Assembly (NCBI GenBank): GCA_902783065.1
Contig: CACZPV010000037.1
Span: 1 to 7,585, forward strand
Source: an uncultured Ruminococcus sp.
Lineage (GTDB): Bacteria > Bacillota > Clostridia > Oscillospirales > Acutalibacteraceae
DNA length: 7,585 nucleotides
Reading direction: 5' to 3'
In this document: positions 1-5,244 of the stretch, one piece after another
Numbering within the stretch: the first letter of the stretch is position 1
How the letters are laid out: each line of letters starts with the position of its first letter
Program-made: the position numbers and the translations under genes
The notes under the pieces: generated by a model
What the model was told of the DNA's origin: nothing
Seen by the model: the letters and a program-made list of their open reading frames with translations, nothing else
Database searches by the model: none

Positions 1-551
1 ATTTTACAAATGGTCAGAACGAAATGATCGTTCATAATCAGAAAGCTGAACCATGGAAAGTTACGGTTGTTGATACCGGACTTAATACGCAAACCGGCGG
101 CCGTGTCAAGCGTATCAGAGATTATGTGGGAAATGAACCGTTTTTGCTGACATATGGTGACGCTGTCGGAGATGTTAATATCAAGGAATTGGTGGATTAT
201 CATAAGGCAATGGGAAAAATCGGTACCGTTTCCGTATATAATTTCGGACAGAATAAGGGCGTTCTTGAAGTACAACCTGACGGTATGGTCGGAGAATTTC
301 GTGAAAAAAGCGATCTTGACGGAGATCTTATAAATATCGGTTTTATGGTGTATGAGCCGGAACTGTTTAATTATATCGATGATGATTCTACTATTTTTGA
401 AAAGGAGCCTATGCGCAGATTGGTAGCTGAGAATCAGCTCTGCGCTTATACTCACAAGGGATATTGGCAGTGTATGGATACACTCAGGGAGAAACAACAG
501 ATTGAAAAGCTGTGGGATGATGGACAGGCACCATGGAAATTATGGAAATAA
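1..551 (+). CDS. rfbF: glucose-1-phosphate cytidylyltransferase, C-terminal part (5' truncated by window edge)
   Basis: Catalyses CTP + glucose-1-phosphate to CDP-glucose + PPi in the cytoplasm, the first step of CDP-6-deoxyhexose synthesis. The gene enters from the left edge; the first complete codon is at 3 and 182 residues are visible. The family is about 257 residues long, so roughly 75 N-terminal residues, including the GGxGTR nucleotide-binding loop, lie outside. Visible family signatures are AEPWKVTVVDTG, TGGRVKRI, TYGDAVGD with the likely metal-binding Asp encoded at 159-161, the NIGFMV segment, and the C-terminal block YWQCMDTLREK followed by APWK near the end. Two small departures from the family as I remember it are TYGDG to TYGDA and WQPMDT to WQCMDT; neither removes an acidic residue. 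The TAA stop lies 14 nt before rfbG, the usual partner gene. The ATG at 24 is internal, because the frame is open through the window edge and upstream residues also match the family. Confidence 0.93.
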   Translation, partial: FTNGQNEMIVHNQKAEPWKVTVVDTGLNTQTGGRVKRIRDYVGNEPFLLTYGDAVGDVNIKELVDYHKAMGKIGTVSVYNFGQNKGVLEVQPDGMVGEFREKSDLDGDLINIGFMVYEPELFNYIDDDSTIFEKEPMRRLVAENQLCAYTHKGYWQCMDTLREKQQIEKLWDDGQAPWKLWK

Positions 552-555
552 GCTC

Positions 556-561
556 GGAGGG
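556..561 (+). promoter_or_regulatory. ribosome binding site of rfbG
   Basis: GGAGGG lies 4 nt before the ATG at 566. It decides the start: the in-frame ATG at 533 is inside the end of rfbF and has no comparable Shine-Dalgarno sequence. Confidence 0.85.
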
Positions 562-565
562 TAAG

Positions 566-1621
566 ATGAGTTTTGATTTAAGTTTTTATCAAGGAAAAAA
601 AGTATTTGTCACCGGACATACCGGATTTAAAGGTTCATGGCTTTGTAAGATACTGGCAAATGCAGGAGCGGTTGTAACCGGCTACTCTTTGGACCCTCCG
701 ACTGACCCGTCGCTGTTTGAAATAGCGGGAATTGCAAATGATATTACATCTGTGATTGGTGATATCAGAGATTATGAAAGACTGAAAAAAGCTTTTGACG
801 CATCACAGCCGGAAATTGTACTGCATCTTGCTGCACAGCCTATTGTTCGTGACAGCTATAAGAATCCTGCCTATACCTATGAAACGAATGTTATGGGTAC
901 GGTAAATATATTGGAATGTGTACGCAGCAGCTGCTGTGTCAGGTCTTTTCTGAATGTAACTACTGATAAGGTCTATCTTAATAAGGAATGGGAATGGGGT
1001 TACAGAGAAAATGAGGAACTGGATGGATTCGATCCGTATTCCAATTCCAAATCATGCTCGGAACTGGTAACTCACAGCTATAAAAACAGTTTTTTTACTG
1101 AAGGAAAAGTTGCCGTTTCTACTGCACGTGCCGGTAACGTGATAGGCGGAGGCGATTTTGCAAATGACAGAATTATTCCCGACTGTATAAGGGCGGCAGA
1201 AAAACAGGAACCTATTATTGTAAGAAATCCTTTTTCTACAAGACCGTATCAACACGTTCTGGAACCGCTGTACGCTTACCTTATGATTGCTGCAAAGCAG
1301 TATGAAGATATCAGATATGCCGGCTATTACAATGTTGGACCGGATGACAGGGACTGCTTTGAAACCGGAGCGCTTGTGGATTTGTTTGTAAAGCACTGGG
1401 GTAACGATATGAAGTGGATCGATCGTTATGACGGCGGTCCTCATGAGGCTAATTTCCTTAAGCTTGATTGTTCAAAGCTGAAAAGAATTTTCGGATGGCA
1501 GCCGAAGTGGGATCTGGATCAGGCAATCCTGAAGGTTGTCGAATGGAGCAAATGCTGGCTGCAAGGCGGAGATGTCAGAGCGTGTATGGATCAGCAGATT
1601 AATGAATTTTTTAGTATATAA
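566..1621 (+). CDS. rfbG: CDP-glucose 4,6-dehydratase
   Basis: NAD-dependent extended SDR that converts CDP-D-glucose to CDP-4-keto-6-deoxy-D-glucose in the cytoplasm. The product is 351 residues, close to the usual RfbG length. Visible motifs are the Rossmann loop TGHTGFKG at residues 16-23, GDIRD at 65-69, LAAQPIVR at 88-95, TTDKVY with the Asp-Lys pair at 134-135, WGYRENE at 144-150, the catalytic YxxxK at Tyr158/Lys162 in DPYSNSK, RAGNVIGGGDF, RPYQHVLEP, and a C-terminal HEANFLKLDCSK block. These are specific to the CDP-glucose dehydratases rather than RmlB. The start at 566 is chosen because GGAGGG precedes it and the protein then begins MSFDLSFYQGKKVFVTGH, as family members do. It follows rfbF by 14 nt and precedes the next SDR gene by 25 nt, so it is surely cotranscribed with them. 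Confidence 0.96.
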   Translation: MSFDLSFYQGKKVFVTGHTGFKGSWLCKILANAGAVVTGYSLDPPTDPSLFEIAGIANDITSVIGDIRDYERLKKAFDASQPEIVLHLAAQPIVRDSYKNPAYTYETNVMGTVNILECVRSSCCVRSFLNVTTDKVYLNKEWEWGYRENEELDGFDPYSNSKSCSELVTHSYKNSFFTEGKVAVSTARAGNVIGGGDFANDRIIPDCIRAAEKQEPIIVRNPFSTRPYQHVLEPLYAYLMIAAKQYEDIRYAGYYNVGPDDRDCFETGALVDLFVKHWGNDMKWIDRYDGGPHEANFLKLDCSKLKRIFGWQPKWDLDQAILKVVEWSKCWLQGGDVRACMDQQINEFFSI

Positions 1622-1646
1622 ATTTTGATATATAAAGGTGAACAGT

Positions 1647-2546
1647 ATGAAAGCAGCTATCGTTACGGGCGCAAACGGATTTATCGGGAGAGAACTGATA
1701 CGCAAACTGATCGAAAATAAGACTGAAAGAATTATTGCAATTGATATTGCTTTTTCGGGGAGTGAGGTTCTTGAAAATCCAGCGGTAATAAAAATTCAAT
1801 CTGATCTTTCTGATATGGAAACTTTGCTTAGATCTGTTCCGGTACAGGATTATGATGCGTTTTATCATCTGGCATGGAGAGGTGTTAACGGAAGTGAAAA
1901 AGCGGATCCTCTTATTCAGCTTGAAAACGAAAAGATTGTATTGAGATGTGCAGCGGCAGCTAAACAGATGAACTGCAAAAAATTTCTGTGTGCCGGTACG
2001 ATCGCAGAACAGTCCGTTCACAGCTTAACTGATCTGACATCTGCAAGCGGTGGAATGATGTACGGAGCAGCAAAATATTGTACGCAGATAATGTTGGAAA
2101 CCTATTGTAAAAATATTCAGCAGGATTTTGTCTGGATGCAGTTTTCCAATATTTATGGACCGAATAATAAAACCGGCAATCTTGTAAGCTATACTATCAG
2201 CCAGCTGAAAAATAATCAGGAGGCGACATTCGGACCGGCAGTACAGCCTTACGATTTTATTTATGTGGATGATCTGATAGAGGCCGTATACAGATTGGGA
2301 AATTCCGCTGTAAGGTATAATCAGTATTTTATCGGATCAGGAGAGCCAAGATTATTAAAGGACTATTTACTGGAAATCGGATGCGTATTCGGTAAAGAAG
2401 AACTGATCCGGATCGGTGTAAGACCTGATGATGGAATTAAATATACGATGGATATGTTTGATACATCAAGACTTGCTGCTGATATCGGAGAGTATACCTC
2501 AATGTCTTTCAGTGAAGCAATTCGTTATACGATAGAGAATTATTGA
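1647..2546 (+). CDS. NAD-dependent epimerase/reductase (extended SDR), probable CDP-4-keto-6-deoxyhexose reductase
   Basis: A 299-residue extended SDR. Seen: the Rossmann motif TGANGFIG at residues 7-14, an acidic residue after the second strand (AIDIAF), FYHLAWRG, a Thr in CAGTIAEQ, the catalytic YxxxK as Tyr139/Lys143 in YGAAK, FSNIYGPNN, and the late SDR block YDFIYVDDLIEAVY followed by YFIGSG. Known: proteins of this build at the end of CDP- or dTDP-deoxysugar pathways reduce or epimerise the 4-keto intermediate, for example CDP-abequose synthase RfbJ, which has a similar DFIFVDDV block. Inferred: placed directly after rfbG, it most likely reduces C4 of a CDP-4-keto-6-deoxyhexose; the sugar configuration cannot be read from sequence. 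The start is the ATG at 1647 with AAAGGTGA at 1634-1641. The GTG at 1638 lies inside that ribosome binding site and is unlikely. The first A of the downstream inverted-repeat region is the last base of its TGA stop. A 2-epimerase (tyvelose-type) role is less likely but not excluded. Confidence 0.8.
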   Translation: MKAAIVTGANGFIGRELIRKLIENKTERIIAIDIAFSGSEVLENPAVIKIQSDLSDMETLLRSVPVQDYDAFYHLAWRGVNGSEKADPLIQLENEKIVLRCAAAAKQMNCKKFLCAGTIAEQSVHSLTDLTSASGGMMYGAAKYCTQIMLETYCKNIQQDFVWMQFSNIYGPNNKTGNLVSYTISQLKNNQEATFGPAVQPYDFIYVDDLIEAVYRLGNSAVRYNQYFIGSGEPRLLKDYLLEIGCVFGKEELIRIGVRPDDGIKYTMDMFDTSRLAADIGEYTSMSFSEAIRYTIENY

Positions 2547-2678
2547 TGTATGGGTCCGATACTAATACCTGATAAAAAACAAACAGCCTTTGCTGTTTGT
2601 TTCCCGCAAATTCAAGTCTGCTTTCTATCAGGAATTAGTGTTAGTTAACGGACAGCAGATGGTCAGCGGTTCATACAT
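2546..2678. repeat. nested inverted-repeat region filling the gap between the SDR and cupin genes
   Basis: Four successive pairs of complementary arms share one centre. They are ATGTATG at 2546-2552 with CATACAT at 2672-2678; GTCCG at 2554-2558 with CGGAC at 2649-2653; ACTAATACCTGATA at 2561-2574 with TATCAGGAATTAGT at 2626-2639 (13 of 14 pairs, one A/A mismatch); and a perfect 11-bp hairpin at 2577-2602. The intervening parts are asymmetric, so the whole is an imperfect long palindrome. It contains no gene and has no obvious flanking target duplication. It may be a miniature inverted-repeat element, or a structured leader of the downstream cupin gene containing a terminator. The longest arm and the inner hairpin are solid; the two outer arms are short and could be chance. 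Confidence 0.6.
2577..2602 (+). terminator. terminator-like hairpin inside the operon
   Basis: AAACAAACAGC, a CTTT loop, then GCTGTTTGTTT: a perfect 11-bp stem with an A-rich 5' side and T-rich 3' side, 30 nt after the stop of the preceding SDR gene. The GC part of the stem is short and the tail continues into CCCGC rather than a long T run, so termination may be partial. The symmetry would work on either strand, but no convergent gene exists. Confidence 0.55.
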
Positions 2679-2694
2679 AATTTTGTTTAAATAC

Positions 2695-2700
2695 AGGAGA
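2695..2700 (+). promoter_or_regulatory. ribosome binding site of the cupin epimerase gene
   Basis: AGGAGA lies 6 nt before the ATG at 2707. It fixes the start and shows that the open frame extending upstream to 2590 is non-coding hairpin sequence. Confidence 0.85.
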
Positions 2701-2706
2701 TTGATT

Positions 2707-3276
2707 ATGATTCAAAAATTTGATTTTCAGCAACTGGATTTGAAGGGTGCTTATCTGATAAAGCCTTTTTTTGCGGATGATAACAGGGGTGGCTTTGTAA
2801 AAGATTATAATGTGGATACTTTTAAGGCTAACGGGATTGATCATGAACTGAAAGAGGTTTTTTATACTATTTCTAAGCGCGGCGTGATCAGGGCAACACA
2901 TTTTCAGCTTGTAAAGCAGCAGGCAAAGCTTGTTCGCTGCGTAAGCGGTCATGTTTATGATGTTATTGTGGATCTCAGACCGGATTCTCCGACTTTTGGT
3001 CAGTGGAGAGGATTCGATCTGACCGGTGAAAATATGAATTGTCTGTTGGTTCCCGAATACTTCGGACATGGCTATCTGGTAATAGAAGATTCGATTGTAA
3101 GCTATAAATGTGCAGAGGTTTTTTATGGTGAAGGTGATTCCGGCATTATGTATAATGACCCGGATATCGGAATAAAGTGGCCGTTTGAATTGATTGGCGG
3201 TGAAGAACAATTGATTATCAGCGAGAAGGATAAACAGCTGATGAGTTTTGAAGAATATAAAGATATTATTAAGTGA
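2707..3276 (+). CDS. RmlC-like cupin sugar-nucleotide 3- or 3,5-epimerase
   Basis: A 189-residue cupin of the dTDP-4-dehydrorhamnose 3,5-epimerase family, which inverts C3 and/or C5 of 4-keto-6-deoxy sugar nucleotides. Seen: NRGGF at 26-30, IRATHFQ with the candidate base His65, KLVRC with Lys74, VYDVIVDLR at 83-91, SPTFGQW at 94-100, VPEYFGHGY at 115-123, the candidate acid Tyr133 in YKC, NDPDIGIKWPF at 150-160, and Asp175, the likely partner of His65, in SEKD. The catalytic set is therefore complete. Odd: positions that contact dTDP in classical RmlC (from memory Glu28, Gln47, Asn49) align with Lys32, Glu50 and Phe52 here, and RGLH is RATH. Together with rfbF/rfbG nearby and no rmlA or rmlB in the window, this suggests a CDP-sugar substrate; that is inference. 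It precedes the glycosyltransferase by 12 nt. The symbol rfbC/rmlC is withheld because the substrate is probably not dTDP-linked. Confidence 0.85.
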   Translation: MIQKFDFQQLDLKGAYLIKPFFADDNRGGFVKDYNVDTFKANGIDHELKEVFYTISKRGVIRATHFQLVKQQAKLVRCVSGHVYDVIVDLRPDSPTFGQWRGFDLTGENMNCLLVPEYFGHGYLVIEDSIVSYKCAEVFYGEGDSGIMYNDPDIGIKWPFELIGGEEQLIISEKDKQLMSFEEYKDIIK

Positions 3277-3288
3277 GAGTGAATTGTG

Positions 3289-4362
3289 ATGCCGTCAATT
3301 ACAGTAGTAATGCCTGTATATAATACGAAGGAATATGTTGGTAAAGCAATAGAAAGTATTTTGAATCAGACATTCCGGGATTATGAATTTATCATTATTG
3401 ATAATGGATCAACAGATGGCTCGGGAGAAGTGATCGATAAATATGCAGCTGCTGACCCAAGAATCAGAGTGCTGAGAAATAAGGAAAATGTATTTATCGC
3501 CGAAGCACGAAACAAAGCCATAGAGCTTGCAAAAGGACAGTATCTTTATCTGATAGATTCTGATGACTGGACCCTGCCTGATATGTTGGAAATTATGTAT
3601 AACCGTGCTGTGGAATATCAGGCAGAATACGTGGTTGCTGGTTATTTTATGGATTATTATGTCAATGGAAAAATGGTAAGCTACACGGTTTGTCCTGATG
3701 ACAAAAATTACGAACAGGAAGAATTCAGGAAGAATGCGGTTAAATATCTGACCAGAACGATTTTAACAGTTCCGTGGAATAAGCTTTACAGTATTCCTTA
3801 CCTGCGTGAGCATAATATTAAATTCTGCAATACCAAGTTGGAAGATCATCATTTTAATATGGATATCATTATGGATGTCAACCGTGTTTGTATGGTTGAG
3901 AAACCATTTTACCATTATTACCGTTCAAGACAGGGAACTGATTCGGAATTAGTTTATAATAAATTTTTGAATCAGAAAAAAAGAGATCATCTGGAGCATA
4001 CTCTGCAGGTCTATGAGCACTGGGGTATTTCCGACCGTGAAACAATGGCGCAATTGGCAAATTATCATATGGGCAGGCTTGTCCAGTGTGTTGCACAGAC
4101 AGTGGCAAATTCACAGACAGATAAAAAATCTAAAAAAGAAGAATTAAAGGAAATTGTTGACGATAAATATACGGATTTTGCAATTCGTAATGTCAAAAAA
4201 CAGCCCTTTAAAATGGCAGTTCTGAGTATTCCAATCAAAATGAGAAATGTGTCCTTGTGTTATGCAATGGGATCTTGTGTAGGATTTTTTAAGAGCAAGT
4301 TTTCGGGATTGTATTATAAAATGAGAGCTGATGTGGCACAAAATGCAAAGGAAAATAAATAA
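3289..4362 (+). CDS. family 2 glycosyltransferase
   Basis: A 357-residue inverting GT-A glycosyltransferase, expected on the cytoplasmic face of the membrane, that transfers a sugar from a nucleotide donor to the lipid-linked repeat unit. Seen: the GT2 opening ITVVMPVYN at residues 4-12, SILNQTF at 23-29, the nucleotide-binding IIIDNGSTDGS ending near 45, the ARNKAIELAKGQYLYLIDSDD stretch with the DXD-type metal site at Asp90-Ser-Asp92-Asp93, and a mid-region WNKLY followed by a downstream EDHHF that may include the catalytic base. The C-terminal 80 or so residues are basic and hydrophobic, with no clear transmembrane segment, and may be membrane-associated. Donor and acceptor are unknown; the CDP-6-deoxyhexose made by the upstream genes is one possibility. 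The start is the ATG at 3289; the adjacent GTG at 3286 is an alternative, and the ribosome binding site (GTGAGAG at 3273-3279) is weak. It is followed by a terminator-like hairpin, so it is probably the last gene of the first unit. Confidence 0.9.
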   Translation: MPSITVVMPVYNTKEYVGKAIESILNQTFRDYEFIIIDNGSTDGSGEVIDKYAAADPRIRVLRNKENVFIAEARNKAIELAKGQYLYLIDSDDWTLPDMLEIMYNRAVEYQAEYVVAGYFMDYYVNGKMVSYTVCPDDKNYEQEEFRKNAVKYLTRTILTVPWNKLYSIPYLREHNIKFCNTKLEDHHFNMDIIMDVNRVCMVEKPFYHYYRSRQGTDSELVYNKFLNQKKRDHLEHTLQVYEHWGISDRETMAQLANYHMGRLVQCVAQTVANSQTDKKSKKEELKEIVDDKYTDFAIRNVKKQPFKMAVLSIPIKMRNVSLCYAMGSCVGFFKSKFSGLYYKMRADVAQNAKENK

Positions 4363-4398
4363 TTGATTTAAACTGTCCGCAATAAATGATATTAAATT

Positions 4399-4428
4399 AA
4401 AGCAGTATCAAGCCTTAGGCTGCTTTTA
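4399..4428 (+). terminator. terminator-like hairpin after the glycosyltransferase gene
   Basis: AAAGCAG at 4399-4405 pairs with CTGCTTT at 4420-4426. CC/GG pairs close a TTA loop inside (4413-4414 with 4418-4419), leaving a 7-nt bulge on the 5' side. The 3' arm ends in TTTT and a second T run follows at 4433-4436. An alternative inner stem is AGCC/GGCT at 4411-4421. It lies 36 nt after the glycosyltransferase stop. Confidence 0.55.
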
Positions 4429-4475
4429 GATATTTTGAATGATAATCAGCAGGATAATTTTTAAAACTCGGATTC

Positions 4476-4484
4476 TGATATAAT
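4476..4484 (+). promoter_or_regulatory. extended -10 promoter for the second transcription unit
   Basis: TGATATAAT fits the extended -10 consensus TGnTATAAT exactly, giving a predicted start of transcription near 4491 and a leader of about 20 nt. No good -35 hexamer sits 16-18 nt upstream; only a T/A-rich run around 4458-4464 is present, which fits an extended -10 promoter. It lies between the hairpin at 4399-4428 and the ATG at 4512. Confidence 0.6.
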
Positions 4485-4497
4485 TAATGGGTCAGTC

Positions 4498-4502
4498 AGG
4501 AG
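4498..4502 (+). promoter_or_regulatory. ribosome binding site of the IspD/TarI-like gene
   Basis: AGGAG lies 9 nt before the ATG at 4512, within the short predicted leader of the extended -10 promoter. Confidence 0.75.
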
Positions 4503-4511
4503 ATTTTTACT

Positions 4512-5228
4512 ATGAATATAGCTTTAATATTTGCCGGCGGCGTCGGTAAAAGAATGAATTCTAAGGATCGTCCTAAGCAGTTTTTGATGGTACACGGTAA
4601 GCCTATTATTGTCCATACGATAGAATTGTTCGAATTTCATGAGGAAATCGATGGCATTATCGTGGTTTGTGTGAAAGACTGGATTCCATATATGGAAGAA
4701 ATGAAATATCGTTACCGCCTGGATAAAATAGGAAAAATCGTTCCGGGTGGAGCTACCGGTCAGCTTTCTATTTATAATGGTTTGTGTGCGGCGGAAGAAG
4801 TTTATGGAGCAGAAAATAATATTGTTCTGATCCATGACGGTGTAAGACCTCTGATCGATGCAAAAACGATTTCTGATAATATTGCCTCAGTTAAACAATC
4901 CGGCTCTGCGATTACCTGTACAGTGGCAAAAGAAACTGTTATTCTGGTAGATGATAATAATACGGTTAATGATGTTCCAAGCAGAGAACATTCCAGACTG
5001 GCAAGAGCACCGCAGAGTTTTTGGCTGAAGGATATACTCGAGGTTGACAGAAAAGCAATCAGTGAAGGGTATATGGATCTGATTGATTCATGTACTATGA
5101 TGAGAAAATACGGAAAAGAACTGTCGGTTGTGATAGGTCCTAGTGAAAATATAAAAATTACAACACCGGACGACTTTTATATTTTCCGGGCACTGTACGA
5201 TGCAAGAGAAAATGATCAGCTTAGATAA
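4512..5228 (+). CDS. IspD/TarI-family cytidylyltransferase, probably D-ribitol-5-phosphate or related
   Basis: A 238-residue cytoplasmic enzyme that should transfer CMP from CTP to a phosphorylated polyol or sugar. Seen: the CTP-binding loop FAGGVGKRM at residues 7-15, RPKQF at 20-24 with the conserved Lys22, GKPIIVHTIE, PGG followed by SIYNG, IHDGVRPLI with Asp109 and Arg112, the PSREHSRLARAPQSF block, IDSC at 191-194, and a C-terminal ENIKITTPDDF. Length and fold are shared by IspD (methylerythritol phosphate pathway) and TarI/Bcs1 (CDP-ribitol). The DSC in place of the IspD-type TDDA segment, plus location in a glycan cluster beside an SDR, argues for the TarI-like polyol branch rather than isoprenoid synthesis. 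The usual TarJ alcohol dehydrogenase is absent; the next gene is an extended SDR. I recall this cytidylyltransferase-SDR pairing, often with a LicD-type phosphotransferase, from clostridial surface loci; no licD is in this window. It is the first gene of the unit driven from 4476-4484. Confidence 0.85.
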   Translation: MNIALIFAGGVGKRMNSKDRPKQFLMVHGKPIIVHTIELFEFHEEIDGIIVVCVKDWIPYMEEMKYRYRLDKIGKIVPGGATGQLSIYNGLCAAEEVYGAENNIVLIHDGVRPLIDAKTISDNIASVKQSGSAITCTVAKETVILVDDNNTVNDVPSREHSRLARAPQSFWLKDILEVDRKAISEGYMDLIDSCTMMRKYGKELSVVIGPSENIKITTPDDFYIFRALYDARENDQLR

Positions 5229-5244
5229 AGGAAGATGTGAAAGA

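Noticed and set aside
533..565. ATG at 533 as the rfbG start
   Set aside because: It would overlap rfbF and add 11 residues absent from the family; GGAGGG is correctly spaced for the ATG at 566.
1052..2021. Reverse-strand open frames opposite rfbG and the following SDR (1052-1444, 1472-1705, 1611-2021)
   Set aside because: They mirror real coding sequence, overlap one another and show no domain signature.
2640..2694. A promoter for the cupin gene after the hairpin
   Set aside because: CATAAT at 2676-2681 resembles a -10, but no -35-like hexamer lies 16-18 nt upstream and there is no TG extension.
2590..2706. In-frame open extension upstream of the cupin gene, beginning at a TTG
   Set aside because: It runs through the hairpin and inverted repeats, has no ribosome binding site and no family match, while AGGAGA before the ATG at 2707 gives the expected protein start.
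2671..3210. Long reverse-strand open frame opposite the cupin gene
   Set aside because: It is a shadow of a strongly supported gene; its translation is low-complexity with no recognisable motif, and no ribosome binding site was seen.
4435..4440. TTGAAT as the -35 element of the promoter at 4476-4484
   Set aside because: The spacing to TATAAT is about 38 nt, far more than 16-18, so it cannot pair with that -10.
5200..5244. Upstream starts of the second SDR overlapping the cytidylyltransferase gene
   Set aside because: The ATGs at 5200 and 5212 lie inside the preceding gene without a good ribosome binding site; the ATG at 5245 follows AAAGGAAG.
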